DNA of 64,000 nt from Xylaria sp. FL1777 (taxonomy: Eukaryota > Ascomycota > Sordariomycetes > Xylariales > Xylariaceae): positions 124,001 through 188,000 of the forward strand of contig MU400524.1 of NCBI GenBank assembly GCA_022578965.1. The letters are read 5' to 3'. Made by a program: the position numbers and the translations under genes. The notes under the pieces are model-generated. The model saw only the letters and a program-made list of their open reading frames with translations, was not told where the DNA came from and did no database searches. Shown here in pieces: positions 12,602-27,000 of the stretch. Numbering within the stretch: the first letter of the stretch is position 1; each line of letters opens with the position of its first letter.

Positions 12602-15075
12602 GCTTTTTTTTTTTATTTAATATAAAAATAGTTCTTAATAATTTAAAACTTATTTTTTACTGTTTTAAAGCAACTAGTATTTTTATAAACGTTATGCTTT
12701 ATTACTAAATTATTTAAGTTAAGCATAATAAAAAACTTTAAATAGCTATAAAAATAAAAGCTATATTTAATACTTAATTTTAAAAGTAATATAGCGCAAA
12801 ATAATATAATATTAAAGTTATAATGTTTAAATTTTGCTAGTAAACTAGTACTATTTAGTTAAGCAAAATTAAATAAGCTAAAAATATTTATAGTACGTTA
12901 AACATATAATGCATTTTATTATATTTGTTTAAATTTGCTATAAGCTTTTTTTAAATATTAATAAAGTTTATTGTTGCTAAAAAACTTTATATTGTAATTA
13001 TAGCACTTATGTTTAAAAAAGTTACAAAATTTATAAAAATTTATAGTAAATTTATTATTTTCTGCTAACTTTATAAATAATGCTTAATAATTAAAAGCTA
13101 ACTAATATATAATATATAAAGTTAATTTGTTAACCTTTAAAAAGCTAAAACTTTTATAAAAAAAAAAGTCTTTTTATATAAAAGTTTACTTAAGCATGTT
13201 ATTTTATAAAGTTTAATAATTAAAATAGTTAATAAATGCTTTAAAGCATTCCTTTTTATAGTAAACTTTCTAAAGCTTGTTTTAATTTTGCTGCTAAGCT
13301 GCTAAGCTTTTTAAAAAAAGCTATTTATTTATTAAAACAAGCAGTAAGAAGTTTTAAAGCTAATTTTTCTACTATTGTTAACCTTAATGCTTTTGCTAAT
13401 ATAATAAGTTAAATATGTTTTAAAAAATCTTTTGCTTTTATAATATAAACAAACTAAATTACTATTAAATTACTTATAAATTAAAAAACTACTAAAAGTA
13501 GTATTAATTTTAAAAGTATTATAAACTATATTAAAAAAAACGTTTGTTATAGCTTTTATGTTTTTAAAAATACTATTTATTTCTTTAGTTATACTAGTTA
13601 ATTTTGCTTAAATAGTTTTAAAAAAAAAAAGTTAAAAAAAAAACATTAATACTTTAAGTAATAAAAAAAAATCTATTTATAGCAATTTTTTTTAAAACAG
13701 TTTTACGTTCCTAAATTTAAGTAAAAAACATATTAATTATAGTGCTTTTTGTAAAAACAGTAAGCTAGCTTTAAATATTTTTATTAAAAGCTTTAAAAGC
13801 TGCTTTAAGTTAATTTATAGCGTTTTAATTATAACTTTTAGCATTTTAAACAACTTATTAAATAAAGCTAAAAATATTCTATTTTTTATAAACGTTTTTT
13901 AAAATAAATTTATAAGCTTAAAGCTATTTTATTACTATAAACTATAATAGCTTAAAGCGTTTAATTAGTTTATTAAAAATAGCTTAAATAGTTATTATTT
14001 TTAATAATTCTTTATTTATATTAAAAAAAATCTAAAAATGCTAAATAAAAGCTAGCTTTAGTAAACATTAAGTTTATATTTTTTAAACTTTAGCTTTAAA
14101 CTATTAAGCAGCTAAATACTTTAATTTGTTTATAAAAATAAAAACATTTATATATTTAGTAGTTTTATTATTTATAATAAGCTTAATAAATATAAAGTTT
14201 TTAGCACTTAAATTAAAATATTTTACATTTAAATATTAAAATATAAAACTATTGTTTAGTTTAGTAATAGCTAGTAGGTTTGTTATGTTATATTAATTAT
14301 AAGCAGCTTAAGTAATAAACAATGCAGCTATATTTTAAGTATAATAGTTTTCTTAATAATTAATAGCTTTTTAAAAAAAATGCTTTGCGTTTTTTGCAAT
14401 AAAAAAAGCTTATAAATTAACTATACTAATATTAAAAATAAGAATTATTAAATAAAAAAAGTTCTTTAAACTACTAAAAAAGCATAAAGTTAAACAAAAA
14501 TAAAACTAATCTAGTTTAAAAAAAAGCTTATTATAAAAGCTAATAAAATGTTCTAAAGTTAATTTTTGCTATATATTATGCAAAATAACTGCTAGTTTTT
14601 AAAAAGTGCTATATATATTTGCTATATTTAAACTAACGTACTAAATAATTTATTAAGTTATAACGCTTAAAAAAGCAAAAAAATATATATGTATAATAAG
14701 CTAAACTTTAATACAAATTAAGCAAAAAAAAAAAAAAATAGCAGCTAAACTATAATAATTATTAGCTATTATTTTATAATAGTTTTAAATTAATTAAACT
14801 TATATTATAATTAGTAGTTTATTTATATTTTATAGTTTATTTTTATTTTTGTTTTTATGTTTTAATATATAATAATTTGCATTAGCAATTTAAATTTAAA
14901 TTTATAAAAGCATTAATACTTTTATAACAAAAAATAAATACTAAAAAAAAAAATAAAAAATTAATAAGTAGCTTTTTTTGCTATTACTTTATAAACCTTT
15001 ATTAACGCTTTTTTTATATTAAATAAGTACTAATTAATTAAAGCTACTAAAATTTTTAACTTTTTAACTTTTTAT
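12602..15075. other. A+T-rich interval without recognisable feature
   Basis: This sequence is dense in TTTA/TAAA words with stops in all six frames. I find no paired terminal repeats or protein motifs. It is probably old transposon sequence mutated beyond recognition, but nothing in it shows that directly. Confidence 0.5.
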
Positions 15076-15190
15076 ATTATAACTTTAACCTTTTTAGCTA
15101 TAACTTTAACTTTTTTTGCTATAATATTAACTTTTTTTGCTATAACTTTAATTTTTTCTGCTATAACTTTAATTTCTCTTGCTATAATTA
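15076..15190. repeat. 21-bp tandem repeat
   Basis: Units of GCTATAACTTTAACTTTTTTT start at 15097, 15118, 15139 and 15160, with a truncated unit at 15181 and a degenerate one upstream. No coding role is visible. Confidence 0.8.
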
Positions 15191-16520
15191 CGTTTTTTAG
15201 CGCTTAAATAATACAAGTATTTTTTAAATCTTGTTATTTTTTTTTTTTAATTTAATGCCTTAGCTTTGCCTTTAATTAATACTAGTAATATTATTATGTA
15301 TGCGTTGTTTTTTCTTTTTTTTAAAAAAAAACTTAGCAAAACTTAAAAAATTAATATATATGCTTATAGTATGCACAGTTTCTAAAAAATCGTTTTATTA
15401 ATCTAAAAGTATAAATAAGCAAAAAAAAATTTTAATTATTTTTTTTATTGTATTGCTTGCTTTTTAAAACACTGCTATATTTAATATTTTTTTTACTTTT
15501 ATTTAAAATGCTAAAATTAATAATTCTACAAAAATCCTTTAAAGTATTGCAAACATATAAATATAAAATATTCTAAAATAAAAAATTTATAACTAAACAT
15601 TTTAAAAAGTTCTAGCAATTAACTTATATATTAATGCTTATTTATATATGTTAGCTATAATATAATTAATAAAATAGTTTTATTATAAAAATGTTTTTTG
15701 CTTTTTTTTAAAAATAAGTTATAATTAAAGTTAAAAGTAAAAACAATATAGCTTAATAAATTAATAAAGTATTCTTATTTAAAAAACCAAAATTAATAAA
15801 CTAAAAAAAAAATTAAAAAGCTTTAATAATTAACTTATATTTTGCATAATATTTGTTTTTTTTGTTAGTTATATATAACTTTAAAAACTAATAGCAAGAT
15901 TTTTTCCTTTTTAAACGTAATTTGCTTATTAAAGAATATTTAAAGACTTTTTGCTATTATAACTATATAACTACAAAAAAAAATCTTATTATAAAATAGT
16001 ACAAATGTAGGATTTTTAGCTCTATGTTATAATTTAGCTTTTAATACTTTTATTACTTTATATTAAAAATAGTTATAAATTAAAAAAAACATAAGTTATA
16101 ATAATAAGTTTTTTATATTAGCATTTTAATTAAACTAAACTTTATTTTTAATAAATATAAATAAGCTAGTAAAATTGCTAAAGTTGTTTTTTAAAAAGCA
16201 AAAAAAAATAAAAAAAGTTTTAAAATAAAAAACTAAGTATAATATAATATATAGCTTATTAAATCTAGCTTTAATAACTTAAAAAGCTTTATTAATAATT
16301 TTATAGTTAATATAGTGCTTAAAATTAGTATTAAAAAAATTAAAAAAATTAGTTTATATAAAAAACAACAATATAAATGTTTGCTGCTTTGTTTAATTAT
16401 AGCTATAATTATTAATAAAGTTCCTTACAAATATAAACGCTATTGCAAACAAAAATAAAAGCAATATAAATATAATTAAAAACAAAATCTATACAAAGAA
16501 ATAAAAGCAGTTAATATTTA
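15191..16520. other. A+T-rich interval without recognisable feature
   Basis: About 1.3 kb of strongly A+T-biased sequence lying between two tandem arrays. I see no coding, RNA or terminal-repeat signal. Confidence 0.5.
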
Positions 16521-16833
16521 TTTATTTTTATTAGTAGCTTTTATTTTTACTAGTAGTTAATTTTTGCTAATGGCTTTTATTTCTGCTAGTGGCTAATTTT
16601 TACTAGTGGCCTTTTTTTACTAATGGCTAATTTTTGCTAGTAGCTAATTTTTACTAGTGGCTAATTTTAGCTAGTGGCCTTTATTTTTGCTAATAGCTAA
16701 TTTTTGCTAGTGGCTAATTTTAGTTAATACCCTTTATTTTTACTAGTAGCCGATTTTTGCTAATAGCTAATTTTTATTAGTAGCTAATTTTTGCTAGTAG
16801 CTAATTTTTGCTAGTAGCTAATTTTAGCTACTT
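16521..16833 (+). repeat. Minisatellite, about 17-bp unit
   Basis: Repeated units close to GCTAATTTTTGCTAGTG alternate with longer units containing GGCCTTTATTTTTGCTAAT. The array keeps GC-containing words such as GTGGCC that are rare nearby. A shorter related array lies in reverse orientation at about 37066-37175. Confidence 0.82.
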
Positions 16834-17008
16834 TATAGCTATATTTCAACAAGTAAATATTTATAATTAAAAAAAAAAAAAAAACAAGGCTTATTTGCTA
16901 TATATATATAATTATTAATAAAAGTAATAAAAATTGCCGAAATAAAGTAGCATTAAGTAAAAATAAAGCTTTTATTAAATAAGTATTTTTAGTACGCTAA
17001 CTAAAATA
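16834..17008. other. Short A+T-rich spacer
   Basis: It contains a run of A near 16867-16883 and nothing else that can be identified. Confidence 0.4.
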
Positions 17009-17720
17009 TAAGTTGCTAAAATTTTAAAAGTTTTATAAATAACTAATTATTTTATTATATTAATAATATTAATCCTAAAAAACAATAAGTATATAATTAT
17101 TAGCAACTATATTACTTTATTATATAGCTTTTTGCTTATTATACTAAAAATAAAGCTTAATAGCTATATATATATATTATATTTAGTAATTTATATTATT
17201 TTTATATTTTAGTTTTACTGTTTATTTATTATATACTAGTAATCTTTTAATAAGTATTATAATATATACTATATTAAGGCTATTAGTAGTAATTATAGCA
17301 AATAATGCTTAAAAAAATAATTATTTATAAACTTAAACGCGTTATGTTTTTTTATAGCTTATATAGCAATATATTAGCGCGCTTATAGCTTAATTATATT
17401 TTACTTTTATTACTAAATATAAACAACTAATTATTTTATTATATTAATAATGCTAGTTCTAAAAAACAATAAATATATAATTATTAGTAATTATATTATT
17501 TTATTAGTTTTAGCTTTATGCTATATATTAAAAAAATAAAAGCTTAAATATTACTATTTATAAAGCTGCTATATTAATTATAAAAAATTAAACTATTAAT
17601 TAGTTTTATAGTAGTTTTACTACTAAATAGCTTTTATTTAACAAATAGTTTTTATACTAAAAATTTCTTGCTAATATAAGCTACTAACGTAAAGCTAACC
17701 TTTAAAATTTTAGCAACTTA
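17009..17720. mobile_element. Possible small TIR element, TA target
   Basis: The ends read TAAGTTGCTAAAATTTTAAA (17009 onward) and its reverse complement (ending 17720), with about 24 bp of inverted similarity, each bordered by a TA. That fits a Tc1/mariner-type MITE. Inside are two direct copies of a segment of about 90 bp (17036-17125 and 17419-17507). In sequence this A+T-rich, short inverted repeats can arise by chance, so the call is tentative. Confidence 0.4.
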
Positions 17721-18760
17721 TATATATTATATAAATATATAAATACTTAAATATTTAAAATCTTATTTTAAAATATTCTTTATATAAATATATTATAAAC
17801 TTAATATATTATAAACTTATGTAATACTTTTATAATATAGCTTTTAATAATATAATACAATGTATAATTATTACTTATAAGTACTTAAATAAATAAACGC
17901 TTAATATAACAAATTAATAGTTTTAAAAAAATATTGCTATTAAAACGTTTAAAACAATATTATATATATAACTAATTTTATAACTATTATAATAATTGTT
18001 TTATATATATATATTAAACTTTATTTAAAGTATAACTGTTTTTATTTAATTTTATTTATGCTAAAAGTTATTATAAAAGCTAACTGCTAAAATTTAAACA
18101 TATATTTATATATATTAAATAAAATTAACTTATAGCTATATTATATTTTTTAAACTTTTAGCTATTAAACTGCTTAACTATTTTTATTTGCTATAATAAG
18201 TACTTATAAATTATAATTATAATTAAAATATAAAAGCTTTTTAACATTTATATAATTAAACTTTTTATTTAATAAATAAACTTTTAATTAAACCTTGCTT
18301 TATTTTTATTTATAATTTATATATAATAAATATTATTTAAAGTAAAAACATTGCAAATAAATAAAGTAATATAAACTAAAAAATAGTAAACTTTAACTAG
18401 TAATTGCCTTAAGCTATAATAGTTATAATATAGCTAAACTTTATATTTAGTTTATATTTTTGTAATAATAGCAAAAATCAAAAATCAAAGTTATAAATAA
18501 TTAATTATAAATAGTTTAAAAATAAAAGTTATTTATAAAAAGCATTAAAATATATTATTATTTCTTTTTTTTTTATAGCTATTGTTTTTATAACTTAAAA
18601 TCTTATTTGCTACAATTTTTGCTTTTAATATTAAAACTTAGTAGCTTAAAAACTTTTAATTATAAGATTTGCGTTTTTATTTATTATAGCTTTAATTTAA
18701 AAACGCTAAATTATATATTATTTTTGCTAGTTTTAGCTATAATTATAGCTATAGTTTTAA
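17721..18760. other. A+T-rich interval without recognisable feature
   Basis: About 1 kb up to the target duplication of family B. A 71-codon open frame near 18607-18822 runs into the family B LTR, uses only A+T-rich codons and matches nothing I recognise. Confidence 0.5.
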
Positions 18761-18765
18761 CTATA

Positions 18766-19069
18766 AGTTACGGTATAGTAACTAATAGCCTTATAGCTTA
18801 TTGTTTTAATGTAGCTAAATAAATGTAGCTACGCTATACCTTAATGTAGCTAGGCTAGTTTGTGTATATGCATAAACTACCTATTGGTGCATAGATTACT
18901 TATTAGTGTATAAACTATTTATTAGCTATTTATACTGTAATTTAGCTATTTAGCTACTTCTTATAAACCACTTTATAGAATAGCTTTTTTTTTTTTTATA
19001 TTTAGATTTTAATACAAATTTAGCTTTTTAAATAAAGCTTTGTTTTTTAAAATAGCTTAACGTATAATA
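18766..19069 (+). repeat. 5' LTR of family B (304 bp)
   Basis: It aligns over its full length with 33103-33406, differing almost only by C/T and G/A. It contains CTTATTAGTG-like short repeats around 18890-18920. Confidence 0.92.
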
Positions 19070-19207
19070 ATTTAAGTATTATCTTTTTTAAAGCACTTAA
19101 GACTGCTTTACTAAATATCTTTTTAATTTGATAGACTAATTAATTAACTAGTAAGTTATTTTACTACTTTAAATTAATTACTAAAACTTAGAACTTTTTG
19201 TTTTAGC

Positions 19208-22039
19208 GGCATAGCGCGCTTACTTAAAGAACGTGCTGCAATTAAAGCAGCTATTCGTAAGGCAGTTCGGTTTTTATTTGATAACGTTAAGCAAAGCTTA
19301 CCTTGCGCAAAAAAAAGACTTTGCACAAAAGCTCGTAAATGATTTTTTAATATATTCTTTATTTGTAACTTTAATATTTATACTGCAATACTAAATAAAA
19401 AAGACTTTAATAGCATAGTATACTTAGCTATTCGATTTAAGCATGCAATTTAAGAATTTTTCTTTTTAGCTAATTAGTATATTTATAATTATTATAACTT
19501 TAACAAAAAAGCTAGAGATCTTATTAAAAATTATGCAACTATATGCATTAAAGAAAACAATTTTGTTTTTTTTTTTAATTTATTTACGAATGAAATAAAA
19601 AAAGCTGTATTTATATTTAAAAAACTAATAAATAAAAACAGATTTTTAAGCTTGCTAGATTATCTTAAAGCTTTATAGCAAAAGTTTAAGCTGCAAAATA
19701 TTATAATAATTGCTAACGCGTAATATGCCTTTAATTTGCATAAAATGCTACAGGTAAAAAAAAATGAAGTATTAAACTTACTAAAATAAAGAGAACTTTT
19801 TGTTAATATAAGATTTAGCATGCAAGTTAGCATGCAAAACTAGATTAATACACTAAAAAAAAAGCTAAACGCTTTTAGACCTTTTAATAATAGGCTATCT
19901 AGCAGTGCTAAAAAGCAAAAAAACTTTAGCAACTTATAAAAAACTAACAAACAATTAATAAACGAACTAAAAGCAATAGTATTAAAACGTAACTATTTTT
20001 AAACATAAGTAAATAAACTTAATGCATTAGTAGCTAACTTAATGCAAAAAAATAAATAGAATATACTATTTTTATTTTTAATGTATACTAAAAGAAAATC
20101 TTGTAAGTTTATTAAAGTATAAGTATTTACTTTTTATAACAATAAAAAAAAAAACGAAATAAAGTTTAAGGTTTAGTATTGCAAAATAAAAAATCAACTT
20201 GCTGCAAACAAAAATTGGTTTATTAATAATGCTACAAAAATAACTAACATTAAGTTTTGCTTTAGTAGTAATATTATAAAACACTTTTAATTATATTTAA
20301 AGAATATGTATTTTAATTAACTTCGTACTGCTAAAGCTTTTTTTGCACATTTGTAAAATAATTATTATAACATTAATGCTTTTAAAAAATCTAAAAAAGC
20401 ATAAAAAAAGTATAAAATAAAGAACTTACCTTTAGATAAGTTTTTTATTTTTAAAAATAAGTTTGTTTGTTTTGCTAGCAAAGTTTGCTTGCTTAAAAAC
20501 AAATAAAAAAAAGAGTTTAAAAATAAACTGTTTATTTAATTAAATAATAAAACTTTGTTTAAATACTTAAAGCTAAGCATAACTTTTAACGCTTATATTA
20601 TATATTATATATAAATTGCTTATTAATTTAGCTTTAGTAATGCAAAACGTAACGCTATATATAAAGCAAAAAAACAAGCTAAAACTACTAAAATAATAAC
20701 TATTACTAGCAGTAAACGCTTTGTTTTTTTTTATATAACTTTAGCTTTTTAAAGTAAAGTTATTTCTAAGTTTAAAATAATGCTTAAAAAAATATAAAAG
20801 CTTATTTTAAAAAGCAAGTGCTTTTATTATAAGCAGATAAGTTATATAACATAAGATTATTTTGCTAAAGCTGCTGCTAATACTAACTGTAAAGCTTGTG
20901 TTAATATTATTATAGCTAAATAAAAAATAATTTTACTTGCTTTTGCTTTAATTAAGCAAAAAAACTCAAACAATAAACACTTAAAAAAATAACTCTAAGT
21001 ATATTAAATTTTTACTTAAGAATAGTATCTTAAAAACATATAAAAAAAAACATTATAAATAAATTTCTTAGAAGTAAACTTCTTTTGTATATTTATACTT
21101 TAAGTAATAATAAACTTTTTTTAATAACTGCTAATTTTTTTAGAAATATAAAAGCTAGCTTATATGTTGCTATAAGTACTTGTTTTAATAAAAAGATTTT
21201 AAAATATTTATAACTTATAGTTATAAACATTTTTTTTTGCTTTATAATAAGTTATAATAGCAAAAGTAAACAAGCAATAAAAAAGGCTTTAATACTAAGT
21301 CTAAAAGTATAAAAACGCGTTTTTTTTAAAACTTATTTCTTTATGTTAAAAATATAACACAATATTATTTTTGGTTAAAAATAGTTTAAGGTATATAACA
21401 TTTTGCTTAACTGCAAAAAATATAAGCTGATTTTCTTACTTTTGTTAGAACTTACTAGTAATTTTAAACAAAATATTATAATAAACAAAGCTAATACTTG
21501 GTTGCAATACTTAAAGTACTAGCAGAACGCTAAAAAGCAAAATAAAAAAATGGAAAAAAAGTTACAAAAAAAAAAAAAGCAGCAATTAGCTATAAAAAAA
21601 AACAACTAATAAATGCAAGTTACTAAAATCCTAAAAAAAAATAACCTTATTACTGCTAACATTAAGAAAATAGAAAAATTACTATATAGGGCCTTTTTTT
21701 TTCTTTTTTTTGAACTTATATATTAAGAAAAAAAGAAAGCAAAACGCAAGCTTAAAAAAGAGCTTAAAGCTAAAAAAGATTTTTTTTGTTAGCAAACTAA
21801 CATTTAAAAGCTATACTATATGCAATATAATAATATAAGCTAATATAAAGAACAATTATTAAATATTGTTAACATTAATACGATTGCTTTTAAAACTATA
21901 GTTTGTAAAAATAAGTTTTATAACAAAATATAAGTTTTTAGCATTTATTAAATTAACAAGCTTATTAAGAACTATAAAGGAAAAAAGAACAACTTTTTTA
22001 ACTCCGAAAACAAAGAGTTAAAAAAGAAAGCCTTAGAAC
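19208..22039 (+). pseudogene. gag and start of pol, family B (5' half)
   Basis: The plus strand reads as a broken Gag: a helical Ala/Lys-rich start near 19230-19330, then long fragments to about 20000. A CCHC zinc-knuckle remnant lies at 20819-20860, where the spacing is kept but the second Cys, the His and the last Cys codons are all now Tyr (TAT). After the knuckle comes a Lys-rich segment (21540-22039) leading toward reverse transcriptase. The coding sequence stops at the nested family A copy 2 and resumes at 29757. Stops occur throughout. The start is approximate. Confidence 0.75.
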
Positions 22040-22044
22040 TTATA

Positions 22045-22541
22045 TGTTACGAAATTAGCACTAGGGTGGCCTTTAGAGCGGCCTAATGCTTTTATACATA
22101 CTTTGCACCTGTGCTAATTAAAGCCGAGTTATATAACAACTTATTTGGCTTACTAGGCTTACGGTGATCTAAGGCTTACTAGGCTTACAGTAATCTAAGG
22201 TTTACTAGGCTTACGGTAATTTAGTGCTTACTAAACTTATAGTAATCTAAAGAAAAGTTTTTGTTTTTTTTACTTTTTCTTCGTTTATATAATTAAGCAC
22301 TTTTTATATTTAGTTATTTATTTAGTTCTAGTTTTTTAGCTATTAATTTTATTTACTTTATAACTGCTAAGTACTAATATATTTATTACTGTTAAAATTT
22401 CTTAAAACTTTTATTAATACATAATAGTAAAAGTTCTTTAAAAACCTTTTTAATGGACTATTATTAAAGATTTTATTATTACTTACAAATTAAAACCTTA
22501 AAAGCAAACCTATTATATTAATATATAATAGGTTTATTATA
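22045..22541 (+). repeat. 5' LTR of family A copy 2 (497 bp)
   Basis: It carries stacked units of about 22 bp based on TTACTAGGCTTACGGTAATC around 22150-22250 and a TATATAA box at 22286-22292 that could direct the element's transcript. The first 150 bases are among the least mutated parts of the family. Confidence 0.93.
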
Positions 22542-23159
22542 TTTTAATAGCTTTTTAATTAGTAAAACTTAGTACATAAAGCAAATATTAGTATAAAAAA
22601 GTTAAATAATAGTTAGTTTATAAAATAAACTTTTAAAAGCATACTTAAAAAATATTTAAAAAACAAAAATGCTAAATAATATTGCATAAGTAAACTTTAC
22701 TTAATAACTAATAAACTAGATTTAAGTTATATTACTAAAAACAAAAAGTTAAAAATTAAGTTTAAAAATCTTAAAGACTTTTAGAACTAGCAATATATTA
22801 AAATAATAAACTTTAGTACTTTTATTAGCTATTTTTATTAAAAAAAAAGCAGTAGTAAAAAAAAAAAAATTAAGCAGCAGTAATAAAAAAAAACTAATAT
22901 TAACGCTAGCGCTATAAAGCAAACTAGTTGCTTTAACTTAAAGAATAGCTTAAATATTAAGCGTTATAACTTTTAAACTAGCGTAAATATTAGCTATAGT
23001 AATTAAAGCAATAATAATAATTACTACTGCAATAATAAATTAAGGTTTTAAACAAGTAATTATATTATAACTAACGCTAATATTACTATTAGTAAACTTA
23101 ATGCTTACGTTTATTATTATTATGCTTAAAGTAGTAATATAAAATAAAAAACCTAACTT

Positions 23160-24030
23160 TTTACTACTATTACTGCTTTTATTATTAAGATTTTTTATAA
23201 TATTAAAAATGCTAAACATTAAAAGTTTTAAACTTACTGCTTTAAAACTTTATAATAAATTTATAAATATAAAAGCTTTTTTAATTTATGTTAAACTTTA
23301 TTTAAAGTAGCACTTAATTATTATTACGAAAAAAAATCAAAAAGTAATAACTACTTTATAATTCCTGTTAAGAAAAATACTAAAATAGTTTTAATTTATT
23401 TTAAAAGATTTTTTAAAAGCTAACAAATTAACTAACTTTAAGCTAAAAACAAAAAAGATTTTTAAAAACTACGTTAAGTTTAAAAATTAAATAAAAGCAT
23501 TGTTTAAAAACACTTAAAAAATAAAACACGCAAAAAAAGCACTTTATTGCTTAAAACAAATAAAAGCAGCAGTAAATTATGCTATAAAATTTAAACAATT
23601 AGCAGTAATCTTAAAATTGCTTAAGCTTGTATTGTTTTATTTATTTTATAGTAAACTTAAAACTTAAGTTTAAAACAAACTATATAAAATAAATAAACTA
23701 GCAAAAATTAATATATATATTAATATAGCTATTATAATTAATTAGCAATTATTTAATTAGTACTTTAAAACTAAAAGAACTAAAAAAAACAAAAAAAAAA
23801 ACACTTAAAAGAATATTAAACAAAGATTTAAACAAATTAATAAAGTTTAAAAATAACAACCTTAAGATATATTTAAAGTTAAATGTTATAACTGCAAAAA
23901 AAAAAAACACTTTTAAAAACAATGCTAATTTAAAAAAAAAAACGGAAAAAAAAGCTATAAAAAAGAAAAGATCTTTTAGCCTAAAAAAAAAGTACAAGTT
24001 ATAAAAGTCCAAAATAACAAAAAACAATAA
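23160..24030 (+). pseudogene. gag remnant, family A copy 2
   Basis: The plus strand, read across its stops, follows the fungal Gypsy Gag pattern: a domain starting near Met-Leu-Asn-Ile-Lys-Ser-Phe and running through a Lys-rich helical region. A zinc knuckle at 23884-23925 keeps all four ligands as C-X2-C-X4-H-X4-C, although a stop codon lies between the His and the last Cys. In copies 1, 3 and 4 one ligand of this box is lost. A 92-codon open frame on the opposite strand recurs in copies 1 and 4 and is an artefact of the A-rich sense strand. Confidence 0.85.
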
Positions 24031-27000
24031 AACAACTCAAAAAATACGTTTTTAAAGCAAAAATATAAAGTTGCTATTTTAAGTTAAAATAAAAGTATTA
24101 TATTAAATAAAACTAAATGCTTTATTTATACAGGTTAAAATAAACAAGCATATAAATACTATTTAAAAGCTTTATAATTATTAAAACAAATTGCAAAAAA
24201 ATATATTTATTATGTAAATAATTAAAGTTATTTAGTATATAACTTAAAAAAATAGTTTAACTAAAAGTAGCAAACAATAAAAAGTAGTAAATTAATGCAG
24301 CTAGCAAACTTATAAAACTATAAAAACTTTAAACTACTAAAGTTAAAAATGTAGCTTAAAGGAAAATTCTGTTTAAAAAAACAAAACTATAACTATAAAT
24401 AGTGTAGTTATTAAATTAACTATAAATTATTAAAGCATTTAATTGCTAAATAAACTTAAAGAAATAAAACTTATAAAACTTTAAAATAAAAACAAATAAA
24501 ATTAAAAGCTATAAAGAATACTACAAAAAAAAAACTAATAAAAATAAACAAAGTATTTTTATAGCTTAAACTGCTTTAAATATAACAAAACAAAAAAGCA
24601 TTAATAATTAGCACAAAAACTAATATGTTTTAAAAACCAGAATTAGTAATTTAACTAATTGCTAAAAGTTATTATTATAATAAAACTATAATAAAAAATA
24701 ATAATAATACTTTATAACTAAAAGATTTAAAACATAATAAAATATTATAAACTTGCTATATAATATATTAATACTACTAATATTTATTTAATAAACTAAA
24801 AAATAACTAGTTTTTTAAATAGATTGCAAAAATAGGAATAAAAAACCTTTATAAAATAAAATAGTTAGTTATAACTTTAGTTTACTATAAAAATCTACAA
24901 AGTTTTATAACGTTTAAAAAAAATTGTAACTATATTTATAACACTGTTTTAAAAAAATATAAAAATAACCTTTATAAATATTATTAGCTAATTAAAGTAC
25001 GTTTATACTAAAAAATAATTACTAAAAGCAAAAAAGTTTAAAAACTATAATTTAAAGCTTAACTAAAAGCAAAACTAAAATTAAGTATAATAACGTTTAA
25101 AGTATTAAGCAAAACAAGCATTTAAACATTTTATAAAAAAAAATCAAAAAACAAAATAAGCATTTGCTAAATAAGCAGCAAATAGCTAAAAAAATTAAAG
25201 CCTTACATAAAGTTTAATATAATAACTAAAAAAATTAATTTAAGGTTAAACTTATATATTAAAAAAGAAAATATAATACTTTAATTAACTTAAAAGCATA
25301 AGTTAATATAATTTTATTTAAAGTAATAAAACAAAATAAAATTTTTTAAAAATATAAGCAAAAATCCTAAAAAATTAAAAGATTTAATAAAAGCACTTTT
25401 AGCTATAATAATAGTTATATACTTAAAAAAACCAAGCTTTTTAATATATTTATATAAAAATACAAAAAACAAATTATATTAAATATTACTAATATATTTA
25501 ATTATAACATTATTTTAAAAATACTATAGTTAGAAATTAGCAACTTTTTAATTTAATAAAAAGCAAAAACTATTAAGTAAAAAAATAAAAAATAAAGCAA
25601 AAAAATCAGAAAAATTGCAAAAAAAATCCTGAACAAAATACTAAAAGTATATTATAGATTCTATAAATTATTCAAAAAAAAAGAAAAAAAAAAGTTACTT
25701 AAATATAGCTTATAAAACTACTATATCTTTATTAAAAAAAAATATTAACTAAAGCTTTATTAAATATATTATATAAGCTTAAATAAAATAAACGCTTTAT
25801 AAAAATATATTTAAAAAAACCTAGCAAAAAGATTCCTAAAAAAGTTTTAGTTATTTGCTAAATACCTTATAGTACTAGTACTTAAAATAAAAAATAAAAA
25901 ACAATTAATTAATAAAAAAAAAAAACTAATATAGCAAATAATAGTTAACTATTAATTATTAAATGTAATTACTATTATAAATAAATATTTTCTTATTTTG
26001 CTAGTAACTATAAAAAAAAACATTAGCTAAGCAAAATAGTTTATAGCAGTTAATATTCTAAATAAATATTATGCTATTAAAATAGCTAAAAAAAAAAAAT
26101 AAAAAACTGCTATATAAATAATATATAAACTATATAAGTATATAGTTATGCTATAAAAACTATAAAACGCACTAGCTAGCTTTTAATACATAATAATAAC
26201 AATTTTACGGAAGTTTTTAAATAAATTTATGTTTATTTATTTAAACAATATTTTAATTTATTTTAAAACATTAAAAAAACACAAAAAACATATAACTTAA
26301 GTATTAAAAATACTTAAATAAGCAGAACTATAACTTAATATAAAAAAGTATATATAGCATATATAAAAAATTAACTTTTTAAAATTTACGATTATTTTAA
26401 AACAAATATAAATTTAATAGTTAAAAATTAATACAGTACAAAACTAAAAAATACTTAACTTAGCTACTGTTATAAATATATAACAAGCATTAAGATTTTT
26501 AAACTATGTTTAAATGTTAATTTAAAACTTTAAAAAAATGGCGTTCTATTTTATAAAGTATACAAAAAAAAAATACAAAAAAAAGTTTTTTTTAATTTTA
26601 AAAGAAGCCTAAAAAGCTTTTAAAGAACTAAAACTAAAAGTTATTTCTGATTTTATGGTTAAATTACTTAATCTATAGAAAAAAAAAAGGCTAAAAACAA
26701 ATGCTTTAAATAATATAATTGCAGAAGTTTTAAAACAACTAAAAAACAATAAAAAATAGCACTTAGTAGCTTATTACTTTAAAGCATTATAAAACGTAGC
26801 ATTATAATACCTTATATATAATAAAAAACTACTTGCAATTATTATAGCATTTAAAAAGTAAAAACTATTTTTTATAAAAACTATAAAGCTAATTAAGATT
26901 TATTTAGATTATTAAAACTTAATAAAATTTATAACTATACAAAAGATTACTAAACAACATAAAAATTAAATAGTTTTTTTTTCTAAATTTAACTTTAAAA

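Noticed and set aside
20078..20284. 68-codon open frame on the minus strand
   Set aside because: Antisense to the Gag region of family B.
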